In this document: one piece after another, positions 1 to 9,967 of the stretch
Position numbering within the stretch: the stretch's first letter is position 1
Layout: each line of letters starts with the position of its first letter
From: Pelomonas sp. KK5
GTDB taxonomy: Bacteria > Pseudomonadota > Gammaproteobacteria > Burkholderiales > Burkholderiaceae_C
NCBI RefSeq assembly: GCF_001984095.1
Contig: NZ_LYVQ01000016.1
Span: 1-47,626, forward strand
Length of the DNA: 47,626 bases
Direction: 5' to 3'
Made by a program: the position numbers and the translations under genes
The notes under the pieces: model-generated
Seen by the model: only the letters and a program-made list of their open reading frames with translations
Told to the model about the DNA's origin: nothing
The model's database searches: none

Positions 1-1008
1 GAGCCGGTGGCGCTGATGGGCACGCCGCCGGCCGGTTCGCTGGCCGAGCGGGCGGGCCTGCACTCCGGCGACAAGGTGCTGGCCAGTTCGGCGGATGGCA
101 TGGACTGGCAGGCGCTGCAGTCGCTGCCCGAACTGACCAGCGAGGCGCTGGCCGCCATCGCCGACGGCCGCAAGCTTTACCTGCAGGTCGACGGCAGCGC
201 CGCCGGCCGCGGCCGGCATACGCTGGTGCTGGCGACCGACACGCTGGAATCCCGCGAGATCGACGCGGCCACCCAGCGCCGGCTCGGCCTGGCGCTGTTC
301 GGCGAGCCGGTGGTCGGGCGCATCGTGCTGGGCGGCGCCGGTGAGCGTGCAGGCCTGCACGTGGACGATCGCGTGCTGGCCATCGACGAGCAGCCGATCA
401 GCGACGGCGCCCAGTTGCGCGAGCTGATCCGCGCGGCCATCGGCCCCGATGGCCAGGGGCGCACGATGCAGTGGCGCGTCGAGCGCGGGGGGCAGGTCTT
501 GCCGCTGGAGGTGACCCCGGCCGTCGTCGACGATGCGGGCAGCAAGGTCGGCCGCCTGGAGATCCAGATCGGCGGCAAGCCCGCGATGACCCGCGTCAGC
601 TACGGCTTCGTGGAAGGCATCGTCCGCGGCGCCGAGCGCACCTGGGACACCGCCTGGATGACGCTGAAGATGTTCGGCCGCATGATCATCGGCGAGGCCT
701 CGCTGAAGAACCTCAGCGGGCCGCTGTCCATCGCGGATTACGCGGGCCAGTCGGTGAGGCTCGGCCTGCCCGCGTTTCTGGGATTTCTCGCCTTTGTAAG
801 CGTGAGTCTCGGGGTCTTCAACCTGCTGCCGCTGCCGATGCTCGATGGCGGACACCTGATGTATTATCTTTTCGAGGGTCTGACCGGCCGCCCGCTCTCG
901 CAATGGTGGCAACAGCAACTGCAGCGCGCCGGCGCGCTGATCCTGGTCCTGATGATGGTTCTGGCCCTTTCCAACGACGTCGTTGCCCGCCTGCCGGGCC
1001 TGCATTGA
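1..1008 (+). CDS. rseP: RseP site-2 protease (M50 family), 5' truncated by the window edge
   Basis: This is the C-terminal part of the inner-membrane zinc metalloprotease that cuts anti-sigma-E factor and cleared signal peptides. The reading frame is open from base 1, so the HExxH-containing N-terminus lies outside the window. Two PDZ domains are visible, with ligand-loop glycines around GSLAERAGLHSGDKVLA and the second around GERAGLHVDDRVLAID. Near the C-terminus the motif FNLLPLPMLDGGHL carries the third zinc ligand (Asp of LDG) typical of M50 proteases, followed by hydrophobic segments. The stop is TGA at 1006-1008, and bamA starts 8 bases later. The rseP-bamA order is the usual one in Beta- and Gammaproteobacteria and links envelope stress sensing to outer-membrane assembly. 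Confidence 0.95.
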   Translation, partial: EPVALMGTPPAGSLAERAGLHSGDKVLASSADGMDWQALQSLPELTSEALAAIADGRKLYLQVDGSAAGRGRHTLVLATDTLESREIDAATQRRLGLALFGEPVVGRIVLGGAGERAGLHVDDRVLAIDEQPISDGAQLRELIRAAIGPDGQGRTMQWRVERGGQVLPLEVTPAVVDDAGSKVGRLEIQIGGKPAMTRVSYGFVEGIVRGAERTWDTAWMTLKMFGRMIIGEASLKNLSGPLSIADYAGQSVRLGLPAFLGFLAFVSVSLGVFNLLPLPMLDGGHLMYYLFEGLTGRPLSQWWQQQLQRAGALILVLMMVLALSNDVVARLPGLH

Positions 1009-1016
1009 TCCCCTCC

Positions 1017-3356
1017 ATGTCCTCATTCTTCAAGCCTGGAGCGCCCCTGCGCCCCACACTTCCGACTTTGGCTGCCGTTGCCATCGTCGCCACAGTGCAG
1101 TCGGGCGCCGCATGGGCGGTCGAACCCTTCGTCATCAAGGACATCCGCGTCGAGGGCCTGCAGCGTACCGACCCCGGCACGATCTTCGCCTCGCTGCCCT
1201 TCCGCATCGGCGATACCTACAACGACGACAAGAGCGCGGCCGCGCTGCGCGCGCTGTTCGCCACCGGCCTGTTCAAGAACCTGCGCATCGACATCGACGG
1301 CACCTCGGTCGTCGTCGTCGTGGAAGAGCGGCCGATCATCGCCAACGTCTCCTTCGTCGGCCTCAAGGAGTTCGACACCGAGGCGCTGACCAAGTCGCTG
1401 AAGGACGTGGGCATCGGCGAAGGCAAGCCCTTCGACAAGGCCCTGGCCGACCGCGCCGAGCAGGAGCTCAAGCGCCAGTACCTGACGCGCAGCCTCTACG
1501 GCGCCGAGGTCACGACCACCATCACGCCGCTGGAGCGCAACCGCGTCAACGTCTCCTTCAACGTGGCCGAAGGCGAGCCTGCCAAGATCGCCGAGATCCA
1601 CATCACCGGCAACAAGGTGTTCTCCGAGAGCACGCTGACCGGCCTGCTGGAGCAGACCACCAGCGGCTGGCTGACCTGGTACACCAAGACCGACCGCTAC
1701 TCGCGCGCCAAGCTCAACGCCGACCTGGAGACGATCCGCTCCTACTACCTGAACCGCGGCTACCTGGAGATGCAGGTCACCTCCACGCAGGTGACGATCT
1801 CGCCGGACAAGCAGAAGATCATCGTCGCGGTCACGGTCAGCGAAGGCCAGCCGTACACGGTGACAGGCGTCAAGCTGGAAGGCGAGTTCTTCGGCCGCGA
1901 GGAAGACTTCAAGCGCCTGATCAAGCTCAAGCCGGGCGAGGCCTACCAGGGCGAGGCGGTGGCCCAGACCACGCGCGCCTTCACCGACCTGTTCGGCACC
2001 TACGGCTACGCCTTTGCCCGCGTGGACAGCCGTCCCGAGATCGACCGCGCCACTGGCCAGGTCGTCGTCACCTTCACCGCCGAGCCGCAGCGCCGCGTCT
2101 ATGTGCGCAAGGTCATCGTGTCGGGCAACACCCGGACCCGGGACGAAGTCATCCGCCGCGAGTTCCGCCAGTTCGAATCGGCCTGGTACGACGGCCAGCG
2201 CATCAAGAACTCGCGCGACCGCGTCGAGCGCCTGGGCTACTTCAAGGAAGTGACCGTCGACACGCAGGAAGTCCCGGGCGCCCAGGACCAGGTGGACGTG
2301 ATCCTCAACGTCACCGAGCGTCCTACCGGCAACATCAGCGTGGGCGCCGGCTACTCCAGCCAGCAGAAGCTCTCGCTGACCGGCTCGGTGCGGCAGGACA
2401 ACGTGTTCGGCTCGGGCAACTACCTCGGCATCGACCTGAACACCGCCTACACCGGCCGCTCGGCGGTGATCTCGACGGTGGACCCGTACTTCACGGTGGA
2501 CGGCGTCTCGCGCGCGGTGGATGTGTTCTACCGCACCACCAAGCCCTACAACTCGCTGGGCGAGCAGTACGAGCTGATCTCGCACGGCGGCTCGGTGCGC
2601 TTCGGCGTGCCCTTCTCGGAACTGGACACGGTGTTCTTCGGCCTCGGCTACGAGCGCACCCGCATCTCGACCAGCGCCGGCCTGCCCAACACCTACCTGA
2701 TCTACATCAACGAGATCGGCCAGGACGCCACCGGCTTCCCGCTGACGATCGGCTGGCAGCGCGACAGCCGTGACAGCGTGCTGGCACCGCAGAAGGGCCG
2801 CTACCAGCGTGTCAACCTGGAACTGAGCGGCGCTGGCCAGGCCAAGTACGCGCGCGCCAACCTGCAGTACCAGGAATACTTCGACATCACCCGCAAGATC
2901 AGCCTGGGCATCAACTCCGAACTGGGTTGGGGCGTGGGCCTGGCAGGCAAGGCCTACCCGATCTTCAAGAACTTCTACGGCGGCGGCCTCGGCTCGGTGC
3001 GGGTCTTCGAGGCCGGTACGCTGGGCACGCCCGACGTCACCGGCTCCTACGTCGGCGGCAATCGCCGCTTCAACCTGAACGCCGAGCTCTACCTGCCTGT
3101 GCCCGGCACCGGCAATGACAAGACCTTCCGCCTGTTCGGCTTCATGGACGCCGGCGGCGTGTGGAGCGAGGACACCAAGCTCAACTGGAATGTGCTGACC
3201 AGCCAGAACCCGAACATGATCCGCGCCTCGGCCGGTATCGGTCTTTCGTGGACATCGCCGATGGGCCCGCTGCGGCTGTCCTACGGCACGCCGATCCGCA
3301 AGGATCCGCGCGATAGAATCGAAAAATTCCAATTCCAGATCGGGACTGCATTCTGA
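1017..3356 (+). CDS. bamA: Outer membrane protein assembly factor BamA
   Basis: This is the Omp85-family insertase that folds beta-barrel proteins into the outer membrane. I chose ATG 1017 because it opens a signal peptide of about 34 residues (ending GAAWA) followed by the first POTRA strand VEPFVIKDIRVEGLQ. The frame itself is open further upstream inside rseP. The product is 779 residues. Five POTRA repeats fill roughly residues 35-420 and a 16-strand barrel the rest, ending in phenylalanine (QFQIGTAF), the usual beta-signal. The conserved loop-6 motif VRGF/VRGY reads V661-R662-V663-F664 here, so the glycine is replaced while the arginine is kept. The TGA stop overlaps the skp start by one base (TGATG), so the two are probably translationally coupled. 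Confidence 0.97.
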   Translation: MSSFFKPGAPLRPTLPTLAAVAIVATVQSGAAWAVEPFVIKDIRVEGLQRTDPGTIFASLPFRIGDTYNDDKSAAALRALFATGLFKNLRIDIDGTSVVVVVEERPIIANVSFVGLKEFDTEALTKSLKDVGIGEGKPFDKALADRAEQELKRQYLTRSLYGAEVTTTITPLERNRVNVSFNVAEGEPAKIAEIHITGNKVFSESTLTGLLEQTTSGWLTWYTKTDRYSRAKLNADLETIRSYYLNRGYLEMQVTSTQVTISPDKQKIIVAVTVSEGQPYTVTGVKLEGEFFGREEDFKRLIKLKPGEAYQGEAVAQTTRAFTDLFGTYGYAFARVDSRPEIDRATGQVVVTFTAEPQRRVYVRKVIVSGNTRTRDEVIRREFRQFESAWYDGQRIKNSRDRVERLGYFKEVTVDTQEVPGAQDQVDVILNVTERPTGNISVGAGYSSQQKLSLTGSVRQDNVFGSGNYLGIDLNTAYTGRSAVISTVDPYFTVDGVSRAVDVFYRTTKPYNSLGEQYELISHGGSVRFGVPFSELDTVFFGLGYERTRISTSAGLPNTYLIYINEIGQDATGFPLTIGWQRDSRDSVLAPQKGRYQRVNLELSGAGQAKYARANLQYQEYFDITRKISLGINSELGWGVGLAGKAYPIFKNFYGGGLGSVRVFEAGTLGTPDVTGSYVGGNRRFNLNAELYLPVPGTGNDKTFRLFGFMDAGGVWSEDTKLNWNVLTSQNPNMIRASAGIGLSWTSPMGPLRLSYGTPIRKDPRDRIEKFQFQIGTAF
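3314..3319 (+). promoter_or_regulatory. Possible -10 element inside bamA for the skp-lpx genes
   Basis: TAGAAT lies about 40 bases before the skp start in an otherwise GC-rich stretch. The same hexamer precedes ppsA and rpsF in this window. No good -35 hexamer is present at 16-18 bases, so this is weak evidence for an internal promoter. Confidence 0.25.
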
Positions 3357-3871
3357 TGAAGAGCAAGCTGTTGAAGTCTTTGGCCGTGGCTGCCGTGGTC
3401 ACCCTCTCGGCCCTCACCGCCCAGGCGCAGGACGGCCCCCTCAAGATCGGTTTCGTCAACAGCGACCGGGTTCTGCGTGAAGCCAACCTGGCCAAGGCCG
3501 CCCAGCTGAAGCTTGAGACCGAGTTCGGCAAGCGCGACAAGGACCTGAAGGATCTGGAAACCAAGCTGCGCGGCGCCGCCGACAAGCTCGAGAAGGACGC
3601 CCCGACGCTGTCCGAGGCCGAGAAGGGCCGCCGCCAGCGCGACCTGGTCGAGCAGGACCGCGACCTGCAGCGCAAGCGCCGCGAGTTCCAGGAAGACCTG
3701 AACCAGCGCAAGCAGGAAGAGCTGTCCGCCGTGGTCGACCGCGCGAACAAGGTCATCAAGCAGATCTTCGACAACGAGAAGTACGACCTGATCCTGCAGG
3801 ATGCGCCCTGGTTCAGCGCCCGCGTGGACATCACCAAGAAGGTGATCGACGCGCTGAATGCGCAGAAGTAA
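3356..3871 (+). CDS. skp: Skp/OmpH periplasmic chaperone
   Basis: This is a periplasmic holdase that keeps unfolded outer-membrane proteins soluble on their way to BamA. The 171-residue product has a cleavable signal peptide (hydrophobic core LAVAAVVTLSALT, cleavage after AQA) and a start strand LKIGFVNSDRVLREA typical of OmpH. A long charged helical segment rich in K, E, R and Q (about residues 50-140) forms the tentacle coiled coils, and the C-terminal strand follows. The length matches the family. The start overlaps the bamA stop by one base and lpxD follows after 6 bases, so it belongs to the same operon. Confidence 0.95.
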   Translation: MKSKLLKSLAVAAVVTLSALTAQAQDGPLKIGFVNSDRVLREANLAKAAQLKLETEFGKRDKDLKDLETKLRGAADKLEKDAPTLSEAEKGRRQRDLVEQDRDLQRKRREFQEDLNQRKQEELSAVVDRANKVIKQIFDNEKYDLILQDAPWFSARVDITKKVIDALNAQK

Positions 3872-3877
3872 TTCGTT

Positions 3878-4906
3878 ATGTCCCAGCCAGTCACACTGGC
3901 CGATGTGATCGCCGCCTTGGGCGGCGATTTGCTTGGTGATTCGCAAACGCTGATCGGCAAGATCGGCCCATTGGCAGAAGCCGACGCAACGACGCTGAGC
4001 TTCCTTGCCAATCCGCGCTACCAGTCGCAGCTGACGAGCAGCGCCGCGGCCTGCGTGATCGTCGCGCCGGCCTTCGCCGAAGCGGCAGCGGCTCGCGGCG
4101 CCGCGATCGTCACGCCCGACCCCTACCTCTACTTCGCTCGCCTGACCCAGTGGTGGGCGGCGCGCGTGCGGCCGGTGCCGCCGGCGCGCATCCATCCGAG
4201 CGCGGTGATCGACCCGGCCGCGGTGCTGGGCGAGGGCGTCGACATCGGCCCCTTGGCCGTCATCGAGGCCGGCGCCCGCATCGGCGACGGCGCGCGCATC
4301 GGCGCGCACTGCGTGGTCGAGCGCAACGCGGTGGTCGGCGCCGGCACGCGGCTGGCGCCGCGCGTGACGCTGGGCTTCGACTGCAAGGTCGGCGCGCGCG
4401 GCATCATCCACAGCGGCGTCGTGATCGGTGCCGACGGCTTCGGCTTCGCGCCCGACAAGGGCACCTGGGTGAAGATCGAGCAGCTCGGCGCGGTGACGAT
4501 CGGCGACGACGTCGAGATCGGCGCCAACACCTGCATCGACCGCGGCGCGCTGGCCGACACGGTGATCGAGGACGGCGTCAAGCTCGACAACCAGATCCAG
4601 ATCGGTCACAACGTGCGCATCGGCGCGCATTCGGCGATGGCCGGCTGCTCGGCGATCGCCGGCAGCACGACCATCGGCCGCCACTGCACGATCGGCGGCG
4701 CCGCGATGATCATCGGCCACCTGACCCTGGCGGACCACGTGCACATCTCGATGGGCACGGCCATCACCCGCAGCATCACCCAGCCGGGCCAGTACAGCGG
4801 CGTGTTCCCGTTCGACGACAACGCGAGCTGGGAGAAGAACGCGGCGACGCTGCGGCAGCTGCACGGGTTGCGCGAGCGCATCCGCGCCTTAGAGAAGAAT
4901 CGCTAG
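3878..4906 (+). CDS. lpxD: UDP-3-O-acylglucosamine N-acyltransferase LpxD
   Basis: LpxD catalyses the third step of lipid A synthesis, adding the second hydroxyacyl chain from acyl-ACP to UDP-3-O-acyl-glucosamine. The 342-residue product starts with the uridine-binding domain (about residues 1-100, including the [10 protein letters not shown] segment). A left-handed beta-helix of hexapeptide repeats follows (I-G-x-x-x-x patterns from about residue 110 to 300), with the conserved [22 protein letters not shown] region that carries the catalytic histidine. A short C-terminal helix ends the protein. There is no strong Shine-Dalgarno sequence before ATG 3878. It sits 6 bases after skp and 13 before fabZ. 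Confidence 0.97.
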   Translation: MSQPVTLADVIAALGGDLLGDSQTLIGKIGPLAEADATTLSFLANPRYQSQLTSSAAACVIVAPAFAEAAAARGAAIVTPDPYLYFARLTQWWAARVRPVPPARIHPSAVIDPAAVLGEGVDIGPLAVIEAGARIGDGARIGAHCVVERNAVVGAGTRLAPRVTLGFDCKVGARGIIHSGVVIGADGFGFAPDKGTWVKIEQLGAVTIGDDVEIGANTCIDRGALADTVIEDGVKLDNQIQIGHNVRIGAHSAMAGCSAIAGSTTIGRHCTIGGAAMIIGHLTLADHVHISMGTAITRSITQPGQYSGVFPFDDNASWEKNAATLRQLHGLRERIRALEKNR

Positions 4907-4919
4907 AGAAGACAAGACC

Positions 4920-5360
4920 ATGGACATCCACGAAATCCTCAAGAGACTCCCGCACCGCTACCCGATCCTGCTGGTGGACCGCGTGCTCGAAGTCGAGAAG
5001 GGCAAGCGCATCCGCGCGCTGAAGAACGTGTCCATCAACGAGCCGCATTTCAACGGCCACTTCCCGCACCGCCCGGTGATGCCCGGCGTGCTGATCCTGG
5101 AGGCACTGGCCCAGGCGGCGACGCTGCTCGCGCTGGCCAGCACCGACCTCGTGCTGGACGACACGACGGTCGTCTACTTCGCCGGCATCGACAACGCCCG
5201 CTTCAAGCGCGTGGTCGAGCCGGGCGACGCGCTGTTCCTCGACGTCACGCTGGACCGCGCCAAGGCCGGCATCTACAAGTTCGGCGCCAAGGCGCTGGTG
5301 GGCGACCAGCTCGCGGCGGAAGCCGAGCTGATGTGCACGATGCGCCGCATCACGCCCTGA
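4920..5360 (+). CDS. fabZ: 3-hydroxyacyl-ACP dehydratase FabZ
   Basis: This cytoplasmic hot-dog-fold enzyme dehydrates 3-hydroxyacyl-ACP in fatty acid elongation. The 146-residue product contains the diagnostic active-site segment [20 protein letters not shown], with the catalytic His (of GHFP) and Glu (of LILEA), and the N-terminal [13 protein letters not shown] strand. Its place between lpxD and lpxA is conserved: both pathways draw on the same hydroxyacyl-ACP pool. The next gene starts 8 bases after the TGA. Confidence 0.97.
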   Translation: MDIHEILKRLPHRYPILLVDRVLEVEKGKRIRALKNVSINEPHFNGHFPHRPVMPGVLILEALAQAATLLALASTDLVLDDTTVVYFAGIDNARFKRVVEPGDALFLDVTLDRAKAGIYKFGAKALVGDQLAAEAELMCTMRRITP

Positions 5361-5368
5361 AGAACAGC

Positions 5369-6139
5369 ATGGCCAACATCCACCCGACCGCGATCGTCGA
5401 AGCCGGCGCGCAGCTGCACCCGTCGGTGACGGTGGGGGCCTACAGCCTGATCGGCCCGCATGTGAAGATCGGCGCCGGCACCAAGGTCGGCCCGCACTGC
5501 GTGATCGAGGGACACACGACGATCGGCGAGAGCAACAGGTTCTACCAGTTCAGCTCGATCGGCGCCGACAACCAGGACATGAAGTACGCCGGCGAGCCGA
5601 CCCGGCTCGTCATCGGCGACCGCAACGTCGTGCGCGAGTTCTGCACCTTTAACATCGGCACCGTGCAGGACAAGGGCGTGACCACGGTCGGCCACGACAA
5701 CTGGATCATGGCCTACTGCCATCTGGCCCACGACGTCGTGCTCGGCAACCACAATGTGCTGGCCAACGGCGCCACGCTGGCCGGCCATGTGGAGGTGGGC
5801 GACCACGTCACCATCGGCGGCCTGACCGGCATCCTGCAGCGCATGCGCATCGGCTCGCAGGCGATGATCGGCTTCCAGGCCCATGTCTCGCAGGACGTGC
5901 CGCCCTTCATGACGGTGGACGGCAATCCGCTGTCCGCGCGCGCGGTCAACATCGTCGGCCTCAAGCGCCGCGGCTTCAGCGACGAGCGCATCGCCACGAT
6001 CCGCCAGGTCTACAAGCTGCTGTACCGGCAAGGCCTGACCCTCGATGAGGCGATTCAGCAGATCGGGCAACTGGGCGGCGAGGATGCGCTGCTGATGCGC
6101 GATTTCCTGGCCACGGCCAAGCGCGGGATCGTCCGCTGA
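5369..6139 (+). CDS. lpxA: UDP-N-acetylglucosamine O-acyltransferase LpxA
   Basis: LpxA starts lipid A synthesis by moving a 3-hydroxyacyl chain from ACP to UDP-GlcNAc. I place the start at ATG 5369 ([16 protein letters not shown]), the usual N-terminus. A longer frame from 5333 would overlap fabZ and add 12 atypical residues. The 256-residue product is a hexapeptide-repeat beta-helix (about residues 5-185) with the conserved [13 protein letters not shown] segment carrying the catalytic His, then a helical C-terminal domain starting around LKRRGFS. The TGA overlaps the lpxB ATG (TGATG at 6137-6141). Confidence 0.97.
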   Translation: MANIHPTAIVEAGAQLHPSVTVGAYSLIGPHVKIGAGTKVGPHCVIEGHTTIGESNRFYQFSSIGADNQDMKYAGEPTRLVIGDRNVVREFCTFNIGTVQDKGVTTVGHDNWIMAYCHLAHDVVLGNHNVLANGATLAGHVEVGDHVTIGGLTGILQRMRIGSQAMIGFQAHVSQDVPPFMTVDGNPLSARAVNIVGLKRRGFSDERIATIRQVYKLLYRQGLTLDEAIQQIGQLGGEDALLMRDFLATAKRGIVR

Positions 6140-7263
6140 TGAAACTGGGCCTGGTCGCTGGCGAGGCGTCCGGCGATCTGCTCGGCGGATTGCTGCTCGC
6201 GGGGCTGCGCACGCGCTGGCCCGAGCTGCAGAGCCACGGCATCGGCGGCCCGAAGATGATCGCCCAGGGCTTCCAGACCTGGTGGCCGCACAGCAAGCTG
6301 TCGATCTTCGGCTACGTGGATGCGCTCCTGAACATCCGCGAGCTGCTGGCGATCCGCAGGCAGTTGGGCGACCGGCTGCTGGTCGACCGGCCCGCGGCCT
6401 TCATCGGCATCGACGCGCCGGACTTCAACTTCGGCCTCGAGGAACGGCTCAAGCAGGACGGCGTGAAGACGATCCATTTCGTCTGCCCGTCGATCTGGGC
6501 CTGGCGCGCCGAGCGGGTCGAGAAGATCAGGCGCTCGGCCGACCATGTGCTGTGCCTGTTCCCCTTCGAGCCCGAGCTGCTGCAGGCGCATGGCATCGGC
6601 GCGAGCTATGTGGGCCATCCGCTGGCCGACGCGATCCCGCTGGAGCCGCCGCGTGCCGCGGCCCGTCGAGCCTTGGCGTTAGGCGACGAAGAGACCGTCG
6701 TCGCCCTGCTGCCCGGCAGCCGCCGCAGCGAGGTGAAGTACATCGCCGGCCCGCTGCTCGAGGCCGCCGCGCTGATGCACAAGGCCCGCCCGAACCTGCG
6801 CTTCATCGTGCCGGTGGCCCCGGGCCTGCGCGAACTGATCGAGCCGCTGGTGCCCGCGAGCCTGCCCGTGACGCTGCTCGACGGCCATTCCCACGAAGCG
6901 CTCGCCGCCTGCGACATCACGCTGGTCGCCAGCGGCACCGCCACGCTGGAAGCCGCGCTGTTCAAGCGGCCGATGGTCATCGCCTACCGGATGAATGCGC
7001 TGAACTGGTGGCGGATGAAGGGCAGGAACTACCAGCCCTGGGTCGGCCTGCCGAACGTGCTGGCGCGCGAATTCATCGTGCCGGAGTTGATCCAGCACGA
7101 GTGCACGCCGGAGAATCTGGCGCGCGAAGGCCTGGCCTGGCTGGACGACCCGGCGCGCTGCGCCGCCGTCCGGGCCCGCTTCCAGGAACAACACCAGCTG
7201 CTGCGCTGCAATACCGCGCAAAGGGCCAGCGATGCGATCGCGCAAGTCATTGGCAAAGCCTGA
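6139..7263 (+). CDS. lpxB: Lipid-A-disaccharide synthase LpxB
   Basis: LpxB is a GT-B-fold (GT19) glycosyltransferase that condenses UDP-diacylglucosamine with lipid X to make the lipid A disaccharide. The 374-residue product opens with the signature [13 protein letters not shown], has the conserved CPSIWAWR and [11 protein letters not shown] segments, and ends with the donor-binding region around [12 protein letters not shown] and MVIAYRMN. The start overlaps the lpxA stop by one base. The 3' end overlaps the start of rnhB by 32 bases. This completes the lipid A block of the operon. Confidence 0.97.
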   Translation: MKLGLVAGEASGDLLGGLLLAGLRTRWPELQSHGIGGPKMIAQGFQTWWPHSKLSIFGYVDALLNIRELLAIRRQLGDRLLVDRPAAFIGIDAPDFNFGLEERLKQDGVKTIHFVCPSIWAWRAERVEKIRRSADHVLCLFPFEPELLQAHGIGASYVGHPLADAIPLEPPRAAARRALALGDEETVVALLPGSRRSEVKYIAGPLLEAAALMHKARPNLRFIVPVAPGLRELIEPLVPASLPVTLLDGHSHEALAACDITLVASGTATLEAALFKRPMVIAYRMNALNWWRMKGRNYQPWVGLPNVLAREFIVPELIQHECTPENLAREGLAWLDDPARCAAVRARFQEQHQLLRCNTAQRASDAIAQVIGKA

Positions 7264-7855
7264 GCAGTTGGGCCTCAGCTGGGACGGCATCGGCCTGATG
7301 GCCGGCGTCGACGAGGCCGGCCGTGGCCCGCTGGCCGGCCCGGTCGTGGCCGCGGCGGTGATCCTCGACGACGAGAACCCGATCAAGGGCCTCGACGACT
7401 CCAAGGTCCTGACCGAGAAGAAACGCGAGCGCCTGTTCGACGAGATCCACGCCAAGGCCCTGTGCTTCTGCATCGCCGAGGCCAGCGTCGAGGAGATCGA
7501 CCGGCTCAACATCCTGCACGCGACGATGCTGGCGATGCGCCGCGCCGTCGAGGGCCTGCGCCTGAAGCCGATCAAGGTGCTGGTGGACGGCAACCGCATC
7601 CCGGTGCTGCGCATCCCGGCCGAGGCGATCGTCGGTGGCGATGCCAAGGTGCAGGCGATCTCGGCGGCGTCCATCCTGGCCAAGGTCCACCGCGACCGCC
7701 AGTGCCTGCAGATGCACGAGACGTTGCCGCACTACGGCTTTGCCGCTCACAAGGGCTATGGCACGGCCGAGCACCTGGCGGCGCTGCGCGAGCACGGGCC
7801 CTCTGCCTGGCACCGCCGCAGCTTCGCGCCGGTGCGCGAGAGTGAAAGAAGATGA
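7232..7855 (+). CDS. rnhB: Ribonuclease HII
   Basis: This enzyme removes RNA from RNA/DNA hybrids, including single misincorporated ribonucleotides. The 207-residue product has the family hallmark [19 protein letters not shown] with the first two acidic ligands, a third acid in [14 protein letters not shown], and the conserved [13 protein letters not shown] helix. ATG 7232 lies within the end of lpxB; the 16 residues before the hallmark look like a normal N-terminal extension. Its stop shares four bases with the next start (ATGA at 7852-7855). rnhB after lpxB is a standard arrangement. Confidence 0.95.
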   Translation: MRSRKSLAKPEQLGLSWDGIGLMAGVDEAGRGPLAGPVVAAAVILDDENPIKGLDDSKVLTEKKRERLFDEIHAKALCFCIAEASVEEIDRLNILHATMLAMRRAVEGLRLKPIKVLVDGNRIPVLRIPAEAIVGGDAKVQAISAASILAKVHRDRQCLQMHETLPHYGFAAHKGYGTAEHLAALREHGPSAWHRRSFAPVRESERR

Positions 7856-8646
7856 CGAGTTCGACGGTCCTGCACATCACGTCCAAGGACAACCCGGTCC
7901 TGCAGCGCCTGCGCAAGCTGAGCCAGGATGGCGGCGCCTACCGCAAGCTGGGCTTGATCTGGCTCGAGGGTGACCACCTGGCGCGTGCCTGCCTGCTGCG
8001 CAAGTACCCCGTGACTCAAGCGGTGCTGACCGAGGCCGCGGCCGCCGATCCGGCGCTGCGTGCGCTCGCTGAAGCAGCGCCGCGGATGCTGGTCGTGCCG
8101 ACAGCCCTGTTCAAGGCCATCAGCGGCCTGGAGTCGCCGGCGCAGATCGGCTTCGAGGTGCCGCACGACGGGGGTCAGGTCTTGACGCCGGGCCTCGATT
8201 CCGTGGTGCTGGACCGGCTGCAGGACGCCGGCAACGTCGGCACCATCCTGCGCAGCGCCGCGGCGCTGGGCTTCCGCCAGATCCTCGCGCTCAAGGGCAC
8301 GGCCGCGCTGTGGTCGCCCAAGGTGCTGCGCGCCGGCATGGGTGCGCATTTCGGCCTGCGCCTGATCGAGGGCCTGGCGCCGGAGGATCTCGATGCCCTG
8401 CAGGTGCCGATGATCGCGACCAGCTCCCACGCCGATGCCCAGGTCCATCGGACGGTGCTGCCCCAGCCCTGCGCCTGGGTGATGGGCCACGAAGGGCAGG
8501 GCGTGCAGCCGGGGCTGATGCAGCGCTGCGCCTTGACGGTGGGCATTCCGCAGCCGGGCGGCGAGGAGTCGCTGAACGTCGGGGCGGCCGCTGCGATCTG
8601 CCTGTACGAGAGCGCGCGCCAGCGCGACTCCGCTCATAGCCGCTGA
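7852..8646 (+). CDS. TrmH/SpoU-family RNA 2'-O-methyltransferase
   Basis: This is a SPOUT-class methyltransferase expected to 2'-O-methylate a ribose in rRNA or tRNA using S-adenosylmethionine. The 264-residue product has an N-terminal substrate-binding region (about residues 1-105, including [15 protein letters not shown]) and a knotted catalytic domain with all three SpoU motifs: [29 protein letters not shown], and [17 protein letters not shown]. The exact target (RlmB-like or another site) cannot be read from sequence. It overlaps rnhB by four bases and is the last gene of the envelope operon. Confidence 0.9.
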   Translation: MTSSTVLHITSKDNPVLQRLRKLSQDGGAYRKLGLIWLEGDHLARACLLRKYPVTQAVLTEAAAADPALRALAEAAPRMLVVPTALFKAISGLESPAQIGFEVPHDGGQVLTPGLDSVVLDRLQDAGNVGTILRSAAALGFRQILALKGTAALWSPKVLRAGMGAHFGLRLIEGLAPEDLDALQVPMIATSSHADAQVHRTVLPQPCAWVMGHEGQGVQPGLMQRCALTVGIPQPGGEESLNVGAAAAICLYESARQRDSAHSR

Positions 8647-8793
8647 TCGGCCGAATTCAAGGAACTGTTACTTGCCAGGCTCCGTCGGCGTGCTGATGAC
8701 TCTCAGCGTTATTTTCCTGACCATCGGCTGACCGGCTCGGGCGCTCATTCATCTCGATGCGCTGCTGTCGTGCCGGCTGGAGGAGAGTTCCCC

Positions 8794-9057
8794 ATGGTCA
8801 CGAAAGTCGATGTCGCCGCCCGTACTGCCACGCTGCGCCTGGTGCCCAGCGCGGACATGCCCGTCCTGCGGGCCTCGATGCCGCCGGATTCCGGCCGTGC
8901 CGATTTCGGCAAGGTCACCGCCCATGCCTTCGACCTGATCTCCAAGCTGACCGGCCACCCCTGCCTGTCGGGCCGCTTCCGCTTCGAGTTCGAGGACCTG
9001 TTCGTCAATCGCGCGATGGCGGTGGACCTCGTCGCCGACAAGCTGATCACCGGCTGA
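8794..9057 (+). CDS. Small protein of unknown function upstream of an MNIO oxidase
   Basis: I do not recognise this 87-residue protein. I chose ATG 8794 because an AGGAG ribosome-binding site sits about 10 bases upstream; an in-frame GTG at 8770 is the alternative. The product has no signal peptide, appears to mix beta and alpha structure, and has one cysteine (Cys57 in GHPCLSGR). The MNIO gene starts 7 bases after its stop, so the two are probably co-translated. It could be the substrate peptide of the MNIO enzyme or an accessory protein. It lacks the signal peptide and multiple cysteines of BufA-type precursors. Confidence 0.7.
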   Translation: MVTKVDVAARTATLRLVPSADMPVLRASMPPDSGRADFGKVTAHAFDLISKLTGHPCLSGRFRFEFEDLFVNRAMAVDLVADKLITG

Positions 9058-9064
9058 AGCCGCC

Positions 9065-9967
9065 ATGCGACCTGCCGTCGGCCTGCTCTACAACCCGAGC
9101 ACGCCGGCCCTGCTGGCCCATGCGCCCGGCCTGGTCGAGCACCTCTCGGCCATGCCGGACCGCATGTGGTTCGACTTCGGCGACGAGCCGGTCGGCCAGC
9201 GCTTTCGCCATGCGCACGGCGCCATCGCCGAACTGGCCGGCCATGCGCGCGGGCGCAGCCTCGCCGGTCATGGGCTCGGGCTCTCGCTGCCCAGCGCGAT
9301 GCCGCTGGACGGCGCGATGCTGGGTGCGGTGGTGCAGGTGGCGGAGGGCGTCGGCGGCTTCGAGTGGTACAGCGAGCACCTGAGCGTGTTCGTCACGCCG
9401 GGCGGTGCCGCGGTGCCTAACGCGCAGGCGGGCCTGGGGCTGCCGGTCGTCTATGGCGACGAAAGCTTCGCGCTGCTGGCGCCGAAGCTGCGCCGCTTGA
9501 AAGACGCGTTAGGCTGCCGCGTGCTGCTGGAGAACCCGGCGCAGTTCTCGCCGCTGACCGATCTCGACTGCAGCGAGCCGGAGTTCCTGAACCGGCTGTA
9601 CCGGGCCGGCCTGTCGGGCACGCTGCTGGACCTGCACAACCTCTATGTCTGCCAGCGCAACGGCGTGACGGATCCGCTCGCCTACCTCGAGGCCCTGGAC
9701 CCGGACAGCGTGGAGGAGGTGCACCTCGCCGGCGGCGACGAGTTCGGCGGCTTCTACATGGACAGCCATGCCACCGTCACGCCGCAGCCGGTCTGGGAGC
9801 TGGCGCGCGAGTTCCTGCCGCGCTGCCGGCGGCTGCGCGCGATCACGCTGGAGTACCAGGAGAGCTACTTCGAGCAGATCGGCCTGGCGGCGCTGGCCCG
9901 CGAACTGGAGCTGATGCACGAGCTGGCCGAGCACTGCGCCTCGACGGCGCCCGCGCCATCATGCTGA
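9065..9967 (+). CDS. DUF692 multinuclear non-heme iron-dependent oxidase (MNIO)
   Basis: This is a TIM-barrel protein of the DUF692 family, relatives of which (MbnB, TglH, BufB) modify cysteine or other residues in ribosomal peptides. The 300-residue product keeps the family's metal-site pattern: His69 (AGHGLGLSLP), Glu104-His105 (SEHLS), Glu156 (LLENPA), Asp189 and Asn192 (LLDLHNLYV), His220 (EVHLAGG), Asp233/His235 (MDSHATVTPQPVW) and Glu263 (TLEYQES). It lies between a small protein gene and a probable partner gene, the layout of MNIO peptide-modification operons. The substrate is not known. It could also be an orphan DUF692 with another role. Confidence 0.88.
   Translation: MRPAVGLLYNPSTPALLAHAPGLVEHLSAMPDRMWFDFGDEPVGQRFRHAHGAIAELAGHARGRSLAGHGLGLSLPSAMPLDGAMLGAVVQVAEGVGGFEWYSEHLSVFVTPGGAAVPNAQAGLGLPVVYGDESFALLAPKLRRLKDALGCRVLLENPAQFSPLTDLDCSEPEFLNRLYRAGLSGTLLDLHNLYVCQRNGVTDPLAYLEALDPDSVEEVHLAGGDEFGGFYMDSHATVTPQPVWELAREFLPRCRRLRAITLEYQESYFEQIGLAALARELELMHELAEHCASTAPAPSC

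Noticed and set aside
1023-3332. 769-codon open frame antisense to bamA
   Set aside because: It mirrors bamA codon by codon in a high-GC gene; its translation is Ala/Val/Asp/Leu-rich low complexity with no domain signatures, the usual shadow of GC3 bias.
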